A stretch of DNA of 64,000 nt from positions 53,206 to 117,205 of the forward strand of contig NZ_AUAO01000006.1 of NCBI RefSeq assembly GCF_000428765.1, in the 5' to 3' direction. A program made the position numbers and the translations under genes. Source of the DNA: Brevundimonas aveniformis DSM 17977 (lineage in GTDB: Bacteria > Pseudomonadota > Alphaproteobacteria > Caulobacterales > Caulobacteraceae). The first letter of the stretch is position 1. Each line of letters opens with the position of its first letter. Shown one piece after another: positions 1 through 11,361 of the stretch. The notes below the pieces were generated by a model that was not told the DNA's origin, did not search any database, and saw nothing but the letters and a program-made list of their open reading frames with translations.

Positions 1-104
1 GGGCAAGGGGCTTCGGTCGTAGCCGCCGCCGCCGATGGGGCGTCAATTAGATCGGCCTGCGCGCCGGCGAGAAGCGTGGTGGTGGGTTTCTGATTATCCG
101 TCAT
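1..104 (-). CDS. Start of an unidentified protein, cut by the window edge
   Basis: An ATG on the minus strand lies three bases after the rodA stop codon, in the same direction, and is followed by an open frame running off the left edge of the window. The 34 visible residues start MTDNQKPTTTLLAGAQADL and continue into an Ala/Thr-rich stretch. No domain can be recognised from this much. The tight spacing suggests translation coupled to rodA, as the last known member of the cell-shape operon or its first downstream gene. It could also be a chance short frame. Confidence 0.5.
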   Translation of the reverse strand, partial: MTDNQKPTTTLLAGAQADLIDAPSAAAATTEAPC

Positions 105-107
105 TCG

Positions 108-1259
108 TCAGATAACGCCTCGGCTCTTGGGCAGTTCAAGATAGCGGTGCACCCGCACGCTCTGGATCAAGCCAAAGCCGATCATCACCGTCAGCATGAC
201 GGTCCCCCCATAGGAAAGCAGCGGCATGGGTACGCCGACGACCGGGGCCAGACCCATGACCATGGCCCCGTTGATCAGGACATACAGGGCGAAGGTCGCC
301 GTCACCCCTGCGGCTGCCAGGCGACCGAAGTGATTGTGGCTGAGACTGGCGATCCTGAGAGAGATGGCGATGATGGCTCCATAGATGGCCAGGATGAAAA
401 AGGCCCCCAGGAACCCGAACTCTTCAGCCAGGGTCGGAAAGATGAAGTCAGTGTGTTTCTCCGGCAGGAAATTCAGCTGGCTTTGACTGCCGAGCCCATA
501 GCCCTTGCCCAGCAACCCGCCCGAGCCGATGGCGATCTTTGCCTGAGCGATGTGGTAGCCCGCGCCCGACGGATCGGCCTCCGGGTTCAGCAGCACATCG
601 ACCCGCGCCCGCTGATAGTCGTGCAGGACGAAGAAATACATCATCGGCGCCACCACCATAATGCCGGCAATGCCGGTCAGAACGATGCGCCAGCTCAGGC
701 CTGCCGCAAACATGATGGCAACGCCGGTAAAGAGGATCAGCAGGCTGGTTCCGAGGTCCGGCTGATGGGCCACAAGAACCACCGGCACGGCAATCATCAG
801 TGCTGGAATTATCAACTTCCAGTGCCATTTGGCCTCTTGTGCTGAGGCCCCGTGGTACCAACGCGCCAAGGCCAGGACGATACCGAGCTTCATGATTTCC
901 GAGGGCTGGAGACTGGTGAATCCAAGATCGAGCCAGCGCGTCGCCCCCATGCGGGTTTCCCCAAACAACTCCACGGCGATCAGCAACAACAGGCCCACGG
1001 CATAGAGAGGATAGGCCGCCGCGTACCACCAGCGGATGTCGACCAGCGCCAGGCCGAGCATAACGACAAAAACCGCACCGAACCGGATCAGGTGATTGCC
1101 GGCCCACGGAGCCCAGCTTTCGCCGGCCACCGAATAGAGCATCATCGCCCCGGCTCCGCCGATCAGAGCGATCAGCCCGGCCAGGCGCCAGTCAATCTGA
1201 CCCAGTTTGACAGGAAGACGGTCCCGTTCCCCGGGGCGGCTGATGGCGGAGGCGGTCAT
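108..1259 (-). CDS. rodA: RodA, SEDS-family peptidoglycan glycosyltransferase
   Basis: 383 residues with about ten membrane segments, the size and hydrophobic pattern of RodA/FtsW (SEDS) proteins. RodA polymerises lipid II into glycan strands in the inner membrane during lateral wall growth and works as a pair with PBP2. Family signatures visible are QPDLGTSLLIL near the middle and, close to the C-terminus, PLLSYGGTVMLTVMIGFGL, the usual SEDS loop after the proline-rich turn. It overlaps the upstream mrdA gene by four bases (ATGA), so the two are translationally coupled. The distinction from FtsW rests on the operon: mrdA and mreBCD are adjacent and there are no division genes. Confidence 0.95.
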   Translation of the reverse strand: MTASAISRPGERDRLPVKLGQIDWRLAGLIALIGGAGAMMLYSVAGESWAPWAGNHLIRFGAVFVVMLGLALVDIRWWYAAAYPLYAVGLLLLIAVELFGETRMGATRWLDLGFTSLQPSEIMKLGIVLALARWYHGASAQEAKWHWKLIIPALMIAVPVVLVAHQPDLGTSLLILFTGVAIMFAAGLSWRIVLTGIAGIMVVAPMMYFFVLHDYQRARVDVLLNPEADPSGAGYHIAQAKIAIGSGGLLGKGYGLGSQSQLNFLPEKHTDFIFPTLAEEFGFLGAFFILAIYGAIIAISLRIASLSHNHFGRLAAAGVTATFALYVLINGAMVMGLAPVVGVPMPLLSYGGTVMLTVMIGFGLIQSVRVHRYLELPKSRGVI

Positions 1260-3172
1260 GGGGCGACCTCGGGGGCAACATCGGGTTCGGGAACCGGAGG
1301 CGCGTTCACGCGGGCCAGCAGTTCCGGGTCCTTGAGAATGAGGGTTCGCATGATCTCGCGTGCCTTGGGTGCCGCAATCGCGCCGCCCGACCGCCCGCCA
1401 TGCTGAACAACGATCGAGATCGCATAGCGGGGATCATCAATCGGCCCATAGGCAATGAACAGATTGTGGTCACGGTCGGCCCAGTTGCCACCTCGCCCTC
1501 GACTGGCGGTCGTATAGTTGCGCACCTGTGCGGTGCCGGTCTTGCCGGCCAGACGCATGTTGCCCAGCCCTAGCTGACTGTTGCGGAAACCTGTCCCTCC
1601 CGCATCAGTCACCATTTCCATGCCTTCTTGCAGAACACGAACCTTGTCGAAATCGTAGCCAAGGGGCTCAAAGGCACCTTGTGCCCGTTCGGCTTCGCCC
1701 ACCGACCTTACCAGCCGCGGCATGACCTTCTGACGGCCGTTGGCCAACCTCGACACATAGACGGCCAGCTGCAGAGCATTCACCTCGAGATAGCCCTGCC
1801 CGATCCCGTAGCTTGGAGATTCGCCGGCGAACCACCTCTGATTTTCGCCCTGAAAATTCTCGCGCTTCCAGGCGCGATCTGGCACCAGACCTCTGCGCTG
1901 CCCCCCCAGGCCGATCTCGAAGATCTGGCCGAAGCCCATGTTGCGAGCCACCTCGGCAATCGGGTCCGGTCCCATCTCAACCGCCAGCGTCATGAAATAG
2001 ACGTTGCAGGAGTTCTTGATGGCGTTGCGCATGTCCTGCGGTCCATGCCTTCCGGTACAGGCAAAACGACGACCGAGATAATAGCCCCCATTGCAGACGA
2101 TGATGCGGTTCGGATCCCCTCCCCGCAGCATATTGGCCATTCCGACGACGGGCTTAAACGTTGAGCCTGGCGCGTAGGTACCTCCGACCGCCTTGTCCAG
2201 AAGCGGGTTGCGCTCATAGTCGGCCCAGGCGCGGTAGATCACGCTCGGCACACCGGACACGAACAGGTTGGGGTCGAACGACGGGGCCGAGGCCATACAC
2301 AGGATGTCTCCGGTGCGGCAATCCATGGCCACGACTGCGCCCGACTCTTCCTCGAAGACTTCCAGTGCCCGGTTCTGGGCATCTGCATCCAGCGTCAGAA
2401 CGACTTCTGCGCCCGGCGTGGCGGCACGCGAACCATCCGCGTCTTCGCCCCGAACGCGACCCTCGGCATCAACCTCAACGCGCTGATAACCCGGACGCCC
2501 ACGTAGCTCCTTGTCCAGCGACCGCTCGACGCCCTGCCGCCCAATACGGAAGCCGGGGTGATAGAAGATGGCCGGCGGCTCCTCGCCTTCCTCTCGCACG
2601 GCCTCGACGTCGCGGTCCGACACCTTGGCCACATAGCCGACCGTGTGGGCAAAGCTGCCACCGAACGGATAGAAACGGACCTCGTCCATGGTCGCCAGAA
2701 CACCGGGCAACTCGTTCACGAACAGACTGACGCGCGCGAACTCCTCCCAGGTCAGGTCGGTCTTGACCGGAACCGGTACGAAACGCGGCGCGGCATTGAC
2801 CTCACGGATGATGCGGCGGCGGCGCTCGGCAGTCTCCGGCAATAGCCGTGCGATCAGATCCAGCGTTGCATCCAGATCCTGAGTCACATCCCGCACCACC
2901 GAGACGGAAAAGCTCGGCCGGTTGCCGGCAATCATGACACCGTTGCGATCGGTGATCAGGCCACGCGGCGCGACCTGAAGCCGGTCATTGAACCGGTTCG
3001 CCACGGCGGCAGACGCATATCGCCTCTGGTCGATGATCTGGAGGTGCGCCAGGCGCGCGCCCAGCACCCCAAGACCCGTCAGCGCCACGCCGCCCAACAG
3101 GAAGGTGCGCCGCAGGAACGAGCCCTGACGCTCATTCACCTCATTGAATTGGATCGGCGACCGGTCGCTCAT
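1256..3172 (-). CDS. mrdA: Penicillin-binding protein 2, elongation transpeptidase
   Basis: 638 residues, a class B penicillin-binding protein that cross-links peptidoglycan in the periplasm during cell elongation. A single membrane anchor lies at about residues 22-46, followed by the dimerisation region and the transpeptidase domain. All three catalytic motifs are present: SxxK as STFK with nucleophile Ser337, SxN as SCN at 388-390, and KTG at 544-546. It lies between mreD and rodA with four-base overlaps on both sides, the standard alphaproteobacterial order. The C-terminus ends in a short Pro/Glu/Val-rich tail with no assigned role. The motifs and context make the identification firm. Confidence 0.96.
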   Translation of the reverse strand: MSDRSPIQFNEVNERQGSFLRRTFLLGGVALTGLGVLGARLAHLQIIDQRRYASAAVANRFNDRLQVAPRGLITDRNGVMIAGNRPSFSVSVVRDVTQDLDATLDLIARLLPETAERRRRIIREVNAAPRFVPVPVKTDLTWEEFARVSLFVNELPGVLATMDEVRFYPFGGSFAHTVGYVAKVSDRDVEAVREEGEEPPAIFYHPGFRIGRQGVERSLDKELRGRPGYQRVEVDAEGRVRGEDADGSRAATPGAEVVLTLDADAQNRALEVFEEESGAVVAMDCRTGDILCMASAPSFDPNLFVSGVPSVIYRAWADYERNPLLDKAVGGTYAPGSTFKPVVGMANMLRGGDPNRIIVCNGGYYLGRRFACTGRHGPQDMRNAIKNSCNVYFMTLAVEMGPDPIAEVARNMGFGQIFEIGLGGQRRGLVPDRAWKRENFQGENQRWFAGESPSYGIGQGYLEVNALQLAVYVSRLANGRQKVMPRLVRSVGEAERAQGAFEPLGYDFDKVRVLQEGMEMVTDAGGTGFRNSQLGLGNMRLAGKTGTAQVRNYTTASRGRGGNWADRDHNLFIAYGPIDDPRYAISIVVQHGGRSGGAIAAPKAREIMRTLILKDPELLARVNAPPVPEPDVAPEVAP

Positions 3173-3705
3173 CGGAACCTCAGGTCCCCATCGTCGAACC
3201 GATCAACCAGCCAATTCGCGGCTGGAAATACCAGAATGGTCGGCAAAAACTGGAAGAACAGGGCAATCAAGCTCGGCGGCTGATGCGCCGCCATCGTCGT
3301 CACCAAATACACGATGAAGAAGGCTAGCGCCGTCACCCCGGAATACCAGGCAAACAGAAGCCGCGTATCCTGCCCCGCGATAAACGGACGCGACACCAAC
3401 ACCACTGCGTAGGCCGTCAGCAATCCCATCGGCCAAAGCCCGAGACGATTGCCCCAGAACAGGTCCACGATCAGTCCAACAATCAGGAGGGCCACCGGGG
3501 CCAGGACGGACGGACGGATCAACGGCCAGGCGAAGGCCAGGACCATTGGCATGACCGGTTCCGGCAGGGTCAGACCGAACACCTTGATGGGCGTGGCCAG
3601 GATCAGCGTCGCCGCCAGAACCGCCAAGGCCGGCAAAAGAATCCACTGCTGAGGGCCGACGACCTTGACCGCTGCGGCCCGGCGGGCGGGCGCAACCCGC
3701 CTCAT
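3169..3705 (-). CDS. mreD: MreD, rod-shape membrane protein
   Basis: 178 residues with a basic N-terminus (MRRVAPARRAAAVK) and about five hydrophobic segments, consistent with MreD. MreD is an inner-membrane partner linking MreC to the RodA-PBP2 synthase. MreD is poorly conserved, so the call rests largely on position: it sits between mreC and mrdA, overlapping each by four bases. The motif GNRLGLWPMGLLTAY resembles the conserved Asp/Gly-rich loop preceding a membrane segment in MreD proteins. Confidence 0.9.
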   Translation of the reverse strand: MRRVAPARRAAAVKVVGPQQWILLPALAVLAATLILATPIKVFGLTLPEPVMPMVLAFAWPLIRPSVLAPVALLIVGLIVDLFWGNRLGLWPMGLLTAYAVVLVSRPFIAGQDTRLLFAWYSGVTALAFFIVYLVTTMAAHQPPSLIALFFQFLPTILVFPAANWLVDRFDDGDLRFR

Positions 3706-4808
3706 TCGGTCGCCCCGTCAGCTGCGGGCGGTTGGGCCGTCTGAGCCGGGGCTTCGCGCGCCGCAGCTGCCTGGGCGGCGGCCTGACGCGCACGGGTGTC
3801 GGCCGCTTCACGCTCACGCGCCTGACGCTCGACTTCGGCGCGGCGTTCAGCCTCAGCGCGCCGGCGACCCTGGGCATCGTCAATGCGGGCGACAACCTCC
3901 GGGCTGGGCGGCGGTGCGGTATCAAGTCCTGCAAGCGGAGGGGAATCGAGCGTCGAACCGTCGGCCAACTGTGAGAAATTATCGAACCGCATCACACGCA
4001 CGAAGTCGATCGCGCCGCGGTCAGAAAACAGCTTCACCCGCCACGAGCCGTCAATGCCCCGGGCGACCACGCCGATCGGCAAGCCGCGCGGCAGCAGGCC
4101 GCCGTCGCCCGACGAAAGGATACGGTCGCCGACCTCGACGGAATCATTGCCCCGCACGAACTCCAGCCGCGGGTTCCCCGATCCGTCGCCCCGCATGATG
4201 GCCCGCGCATCCGTCCGGTCGACCAGGATGGGAATCTGGCTCGTGACATCCGTGACGAGCAGCACGCGGCTGACAGAGTCCGAGACACCCGTGACACGGC
4301 CAACCAGCCCATGTTCATTGATAACCGGATTGCCGACCTCGATGCCTCGATCACGTCCAACGTCAATCAGACGAGCGCGGCGGAACGGTCCCCTCGCCTC
4401 CGACACAGACCGGGCGCTGACCAGCGGGACGTCCGGTTCAACCCGAATGCCCAATAGCGCCTCATACTGACTGTTCAAGTTTCGCAAGGCGACGACCGCA
4501 TCTCGCTCGGCGCGCAGCGACGCCAGTTCCTCGCGCAGCCGCCGGTTCTCGCTTACGGCAAAGAAATAGTCATCGACGTAGTCCGAGATCTGCCCGAGCC
4601 AGCGGACGGGGGCGGCAAAGACCCCGCCGACCGGAGCAGCGCCGGCCTCAAAGCCGCTACGCACAGAGGCGTGACCGGGTTCATCGGCTTCGCTGCGATC
4701 GCTGAGCAGGAGGAAAATTGCCAGGGCAATGGCAATCACCAGCGCACCGCCTGCGGACCAGCCCAGCGGCACCCTCAAATTCTCAAACGGCGACTCGCGC
4801 AGCGACAC
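3702..4808 (-). CDS. mreC: MreC, periplasmic rod-shape scaffold
   Basis: An inner-membrane protein with one N-terminal membrane segment, a coiled coil (AVSENRRLREELASLRAERD), and a periplasmic two-barrel MreC domain containing GRDRGIEVGNPVINEHGLVG and GDRILSSGDGGLLPRGLPIG. MreC binds PBP2 and MreD. The frame is open from an ATG at 4835 (377 residues), but a GTG at 4808 has GGGAG seven bases upstream and gives the usual short N-terminus before the membrane segment, so that start (368 residues) is preferred. The C-terminal roughly 80 residues are an Ala/Glu/Arg/Gln-rich tail, probably a disordered or coiled extension, ending in Pro/Ala-rich sequence. It overlaps mreD by four bases. Confidence 0.94.
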   Translation of the reverse strand: MSLRESPFENLRVPLGWSAGGALVIAIALAIFLLLSDRSEADEPGHASVRSGFEAGAAPVGGVFAAPVRWLGQISDYVDDYFFAVSENRRLREELASLRAERDAVVALRNLNSQYEALLGIRVEPDVPLVSARSVSEARGPFRRARLIDVGRDRGIEVGNPVINEHGLVGRVTGVSDSVSRVLLVTDVTSQIPILVDRTDARAIMRGDGSGNPRLEFVRGNDSVEVGDRILSSGDGGLLPRGLPIGVVARGIDGSWRVKLFSDRGAIDFVRVMRFDNFSQLADGSTLDSPPLAGLDTAPPPSPEVVARIDDAQGRRRAEAERRAEVERQAREREAADTRARQAAAQAAAAREAPAQTAQPPAADGATE

Positions 4809-4855
4809 CGGACAGCTCCCAAACGGGGTGAACAACCCCGCCTACCATGAGTCCC

Positions 4856-5953
<1,098 letters not shown>

Positions 5954-6090
5954 CTAGGCGATGCCCTGACCGTGCGCGTCCCCACACGCACAGCCGCCTG
6001 ACGTCTTCGCTTTAGCGGACTAGGGGTCCGTTTGCCCGTATGATGAACGGAATACAAGCCCCTCTCGCAGAAGGATCTGGTGACGCGAGG

Positions 6091-6702
6091 TCACACCTTC
6101 GCGATCCCCTCCTGATCGAACACACGCTGGACCGCCGGACGGGCCTGAACCGCGTCGAGGTGGGCGTTCATACGCGGGAATCCCGCAGGATCCAGAAGAC
6201 CACCCTGACGGGCCCAGCGTTCAAACACCATCAGGTAAGGATCGGCCGTCGAATAGGCCTCCCCCAACGCCCAGGGCCCGACCAGCAGGTGGTCCTCGAC
6301 CAGGCGCAGCTTGGCCAAGGTCACATCGCGCTGAGCTGCCTTCTCGGCCTCACCCAGCGGATAGAACAACAGCTTGCCGATGTTGGGATGAACAGACGAA
6401 CCGAGGAACCCATTGAACGAGGTCAGCTGAGCGGAAGCCCAGGCATCATCGGTCGGCGCAAGGCCCGCCTCGGGATGGGTCGCAGCCAGATAGGCCAGGA
6501 TCGCGACGTTTTCAGTCAGAGGACCATGCTCGGTCAGGAGCACCGGGGTCGACCCCTTTGGGCTCATGGCCAGGAATTCGGGCCGTTTCTGTTCGCCCGC
6601 GTTCAGATTGACCGCCTCCAGCTCATACGGAGCGCCGATTTCCTCAAGGACGATGTGGCCGGCCAGCGAGCACGCGCCGGTCGAATAGTACAGCTTGTTC
6701 AT
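6091..6702 (-). CDS. Glutathione S-transferase, beta class-like
   Basis: 203 residues. The N-terminal thioredoxin-fold domain begins MNKLYYSTGACSLAGHIVL, matching beta-class bacterial GSTs (KLYYSPGACSL); the Cys in GACS is the residue that forms the glutathione mixed disulfide in that class. The SNAIL-like GSTPVLL stretch and a helical C-terminal domain follow. The frame extends 17 codons further upstream, but the ATG at 6702 has AGGAG seven bases before it and matches the family N-terminus. It is the last of a minus-strand pair with the VTT-domain gene. The substrate is unknown. Confidence 0.88.
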   Translation of the reverse strand: MNKLYYSTGACSLAGHIVLEEIGAPYELEAVNLNAGEQKRPEFLAMSPKGSTPVLLTEHGPLTENVAILAYLAATHPEAGLAPTDDAWASAQLTSFNGFLGSSVHPNIGKLLFYPLGEAEKAAQRDVTLAKLRLVEDHLLVGPWALGEAYSTADPYLMVFERWARQGGLLDPAGFPRMNAHLDAVQARPAVQRVFDQEGIAKV

Positions 6703-6749
6703 TGGAGACTCCTGGATGCGCCTTCTAGGTAGGAGCCGCCGGTGAGCGG

Positions 6750-7499
6750 TCAAGCACTCGCATCATCGATTTCAAGGCCAGTTTCGACTTCACGTCCGGC
6801 GCGGCGGCGACGGATCCACTCCCGCACCGCCAGCATCAGGACCAGCCACAGCGCCGCCGCGCCCGCCAGAAGCACCGAATGCCAGATGCCGTCCCCTTGT
6901 ACTGCGGAGAAAACCGCGCCACCGAAGAAGGCGACCAGCGCGGTCTTGGGCAAAACGCCGAGCGCGCACCCCGCCAGAAAGGCCCAGAAATTCGCCCGCG
7001 TCGCCCCGAACGCCATATTGACCACGATGAACGGTGCCGACGGGACATTGCGGATGACGAAGCTGGCGTAGAAGGCATTGCGCCCGACAAACCGCTTCAG
7101 GCGCTCGACCGTGCGGCTTCCCAGCCGGTCCAGCAGGCGCGCCGTGGGGCCCCGCCCCAGCCAGTAGGTGACGCCTGCTGAAATCACCGTCGCCGCCCAG
7201 CTGTACCAGAACCCCAGCGATGGCCCGAAAGCGACAACACAGGCGGCAATCAGGATGAACTGGGGGGCCCCAAGAAAGGCCGAAACGACAAACAGCAGCA
7301 CCGTCACCGCAAAGGCCCAGGGGCTACCCGAATACCCTTGCAGCCAGTGTTCCATCCGGGCCTCGGCTTCGACCCCCAGGCTGGACTTGCCGACCAGGAA
7401 CATCATGACGACGGCCGCCAGCAGCACCGCAGTCACCGCCGCTGTGCGCCAGCGACGGGAGTCCATTTCGGTCAGGAAAGCGAGGATGCGCGAAAGCAT
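6750..7499 (-). CDS. VTT-domain (TVP38/TMEM64-type) membrane protein
   Basis: 249 residues with a short cytoplasmic N-terminus, a membrane segment at about 20-38, and a core resembling the VTT/DedA superfamily: FLGAPQFILIAACVVAFGPSLG followed by a membrane segment, GRNAFYASFVIRNVPSAPFIVVNMAFG, and a further hydrophobic hairpin. The Arg/Pro-containing re-entrant loops fit this family, some members of which move lipid carriers or scramble lipids. Its own substrate cannot be told from sequence. The C-terminus is basic. It lies 47 bases upstream of the glutathione transferase on the same strand. Confidence 0.8.
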   Translation of the reverse strand: MLSRILAFLTEMDSRRWRTAAVTAVLLAAVVMMFLVGKSSLGVEAEARMEHWLQGYSGSPWAFAVTVLLFVVSAFLGAPQFILIAACVVAFGPSLGFWYSWAATVISAGVTYWLGRGPTARLLDRLGSRTVERLKRFVGRNAFYASFVIRNVPSAPFIVVNMAFGATRANFWAFLAGCALGVLPKTALVAFFGGAVFSAVQGDGIWHSVLLAGAAALWLVLMLAVREWIRRRRAGREVETGLEIDDASA

Positions 7500-7558
7500 G
7501 GTCAGGACTTAGCGCGCCCATGAGGCCTCGCCTAGAGAAACGCGCGCAATCTCTTGCG

Positions 7559-7957
7559 TCACAACGCTCTGAAAGTCGCCCCGACCTCCATCTCGCCGCT
7601 GATGGCAACAGCACAGCTGCGCCCATCATCCAGGGGTTGGCAGCCAATCCAGTCGACCGTCCAGTCGCGTCCAAACACGCCCGCCTGCTGTGCGGTCAAA
7701 ACGATCGGCGTATTGCGGCGACCGCGTAGCCAGCACTGCCGATAAGGGCCGGGTGTCGTGTCAAAGCGTTGATCGCCGCAGTTCATGGCCGGGTCGGCGC
7801 TGACGACCAAATCAGAGGGCGAGTCCGCACCTGCCAAGTTGACCCGCAGCCGATAGTCAAAATAGGAGCCGACCACGATGACATCGGCCACGCGCGTCGG
7901 CGCAACCGGATCCTCGATCTGGCCCAACAAGGCTGCCGAGAGGGCAAGAGCAAGCAT
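7559..7957 (-). CDS. Small exported hypothetical protein
   Basis: 132 residues. The N-terminus (MLALALSAALLGQ) looks like a short signal peptide, followed by a domain with four cysteines (AMNCGD, RQCWLRG, WIGCQPL, SCAVAI) that could form disulfides in the periplasm. No family is recognised. No strong Shine-Dalgarno sequence precedes the ATG, so the start is provisional. It diverges from the aspartate aminotransferase gene across an 88-base gap. Confidence 0.6.
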   Translation of the reverse strand: MLALALSAALLGQIEDPVAPTRVADVIVVGSYFDYRLRVNLAGADSPSDLVVSADPAMNCGDQRFDTTPGPYRQCWLRGRRNTPIVLTAQQAGVFGRDWTVDWIGCQPLDDGRSCAVAISGEMEVGATFRAL

Positions 7958-8015
7958 TTGGAATCGTCCGACTGTTTGAACGGCTCACATTGCGCGTGAC
8001 AGCTGCGCCGCGTAA

Positions 8016-9263
<1,248 letters not shown>

Positions 9264-9269
9264 TCCCCA

Positions 9270-10289
9270 ATGATCTGGGCAGTTCTGGCTACCGTCCTTC
9301 TGACCGGCATCACCACCGTCATCCTGTCAAAGGTTGGGCCGGTGGATCATCCACGCGATCGCGGCCTAAGCATCTGGTCAACCGCCACGGCGGGAGGGCT
9401 GGCAGTCATCGGGGCGGTGATGGCCGGCGTGATGTTGTATGTGGCCGTCGACCTGCCGCCTCCCGGACCGGGCCTGACGGTCTGGCTCCTGCTCGGGGCC
9501 TGCATCGTCGGGTTCCTGGGGGCGATTGACGACGTCCTTGATGTACCGGCCTTGCCCAAGCTGATCGTTCAGATCGTCGTCGCTCTTGCCTTTTCCATCC
9601 TGGTCGCGCGCGTGGAGGTGTTGCCGCTTGGACCGGGCCTGGACGTCGATTTGGGCCCAATTCTGGGCGTGATCGGCACGACCCTCTGGGTCGTGGTGGT
9701 GATGAACGCCTACAACTTCATGGATGGGTCAGACGGCCTGGCCGTCGGCGTTCAATCCATCGGTCTGTTTACGCTGGCGCTGGTCAACCCGGACCGCCCG
9801 ATCCTGGCTTTCGCCCTCTTGGCGGCCTCCATATCGAACCTGGCCTTCCTCCCGTACAATCATCCTGGAAAGCGTATCTTTCAGGGGGATTGCGGGGCCC
9901 TCTTCTCCAGCTTTCTGATTGCCGGGGCTTCGGTGTTACTGGCCACCGGCCCGAATCCGCGCGCGACCATGTATCTCGGGGCCTTCGTCGCCGCTCCCCT
10001 GCTGGTCGACGTGCTCCTGACCTTGTTGCGCCGGGCTCTGGCAAGGCGTCCCCTGTTCAAGGCCCATACCGAACACCTCTATCAACGCTGGTTGATTGCA
10101 AATGATCGCTCTCCTGGTGCCCTAGCCTGGCGGGTCTGGGTGTTGACAGCGGCGTGCGCCGGCCTCGGCTATGCGGTGAACAGTGTAGCTCCAGACTGGA
10201 GCCTCGCGGCCCTGACCGGCTTGATCCTGCTGCTGAGCCTGGGCTGGTACCGTTTGGGGGCCCGGCTGGACAATCCTGACGTCAGCTAG
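9270..10289 (+). CDS. WecA/MraY-type undecaprenyl-phosphate glycosyltransferase
   Basis: 339 residues and about ten membrane segments. The family signatures are in order: the Mg-binding DDVLD (LGAIDDVLDVPALPKL), NAYNFMDGSDGLA with the catalytic Asp pair, FQGDCGALFSSF in place of the usual FxGDxGS, and the cytoplasmic HTEHLYQR loop. Such enzymes transfer a sugar-1-phosphate from a UDP-sugar to undecaprenyl phosphate, starting O-antigen, capsule or holdfast-type polysaccharide. The histidine loop resembles WecA/WbpL more than MraY, so this is probably a surface-polysaccharide initiator. The sugar is unknown. Confidence 0.87.
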   Translation: MIWAVLATVLLTGITTVILSKVGPVDHPRDRGLSIWSTATAGGLAVIGAVMAGVMLYVAVDLPPPGPGLTVWLLLGACIVGFLGAIDDVLDVPALPKLIVQIVVALAFSILVARVEVLPLGPGLDVDLGPILGVIGTTLWVVVVMNAYNFMDGSDGLAVGVQSIGLFTLALVNPDRPILAFALLAASISNLAFLPYNHPGKRIFQGDCGALFSSFLIAGASVLLATGPNPRATMYLGAFVAAPLLVDVLLTLLRRALARRPLFKAHTEHLYQRWLIANDRSPGALAWRVWVLTAACAGLGYAVNSVAPDWSLAALTGLILLLSLGWYRLGARLDNPDVS

Positions 10290-11307
10290 ACCGGCTGACG
10301 GCGAAGTCCGCTAACTCCAGCAGAGCCGTCTTCCACGGGCCGTCTTCGAAACGGTTCAGTGCAACCTTGGCCGTGTCGGCGTAGGCTCCTGCCAGGTCCA
10401 GCGTTGAACCCAACGCTCCGGTCCCGATGACCAGTTCCCGGGCCCGCCGGAAGTCATCGTCCGTCTGTTCGCGTTTGCCGACCGTCCGTGCCCAGAACGC
10501 TTCCTCGCGCCCGCGTGTCCGCTGAACTGCGAGCAAAAGCGGCAAGGTCGCCTTGCCTTCACGGAAGTCGTCACCCGCATCCTTCCCCAGAGCATCGCTG
10601 GTGCCACCATAGTCGAGGGCATCGTCCGAAAGCTGGAAGGCCAGGCCCAGGTTCTCTCCGTAAACCCGCATCGCCTCGACCTGCTCTGGGGTTCCACCGG
10701 AGGCCAGGGCCCCGGATTCAGCGGCAGCCGAAAACAAGGCCGCCGTTTTGGCCGCAATGATCTGGATGTATACCTCTTGCGGCAGATTGAGATCATGCGC
10801 TCGCGTCAGCTGCAGGACCTCCCCTTCGGCAATCACGGCAGAGGCATTGGCGAGCAGTCTCAAGGCCGGCATCGACCCGGCATCGACCATTAGGTCAAAG
10901 GCACGCGTGAACAGGAAGTCGCCGACCAGGACACTTTGAGCCGAACCCCAGATAAGATGCGCCGCAGCCTTGCCCCTGCGCGTCCTTGACCCATCGACAA
11001 TATCATCATGCAGAAGCGTGGCCGTATGAATGAACTCGACAGCCGCCGCCAACTTCTGGTGAGCGTCGCCGTCAGCCCCAACCAGCCGGGCCGCCGCCAC
11101 GGCCACCAGCGGGCGCAGCCGCTTGCCCCCGGCCGCGATTAGGTGCTCTGCCAGGGCTGGAATGACCTCAACATCGCTCTGCATCCGCGCGCGAATTAGC
11201 CCATCGATGACCGCCATATCGGTCGCGCCCAATGCGACCAGCGCATCGGCGCTCCCCGAGGGTCTTGCGGCGCGGGCCGTGACAGGGTCCAAACGTAAGC
11301 TCCACAT
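10282..11307 (-). CDS. ispB: Long-chain polyprenyl diphosphate synthase
   Basis: 341 residues from the ATG at 11307, with an open frame continuing a further 36 codons upstream. Trans-prenyltransferase motifs are clear: GGKRLRPL, the first aspartate-rich motif in LLHDDIVDGSRTRRG, and the second in LSDDALDYGG. It condenses isopentenyl diphosphate onto farnesyl diphosphate to make the ubiquinone side chain, probably C40-C50. Chain length cannot be read from the sequence. Its start codon abuts a potential ATG for the divergent methyltransferase. Its 3' end overlaps the glycosyltransferase 3' end by eight bases. Confidence 0.92.
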   Translation of the reverse strand: MWSLRLDPVTARAARPSGSADALVALGATDMAVIDGLIRARMQSDVEVIPALAEHLIAAGGKRLRPLVAVAAARLVGADGDAHQKLAAAVEFIHTATLLHDDIVDGSRTRRGKAAAHLIWGSAQSVLVGDFLFTRAFDLMVDAGSMPALRLLANASAVIAEGEVLQLTRAHDLNLPQEVYIQIIAAKTAALFSAAAESGALASGGTPEQVEAMRVYGENLGLAFQLSDDALDYGGTSDALGKDAGDDFREGKATLPLLLAVQRTRGREEAFWARTVGKREQTDDDFRRARELVIGTGALGSTLDLAGAYADTAKVALNRFEDGPWKTALLELADFAVSRSS

Positions 11308-11361
11308 ATGCCGTTGATTGGAGTGAATCCCATCCCGGCGCTTGCAGCAGGGTCTAGCCGA

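Noticed and set aside
6017..6031. Terminator between the GST gene and mreB
   Set aside because: A short cggac/gtccg hairpin is present, but no U-run follows on either strand.
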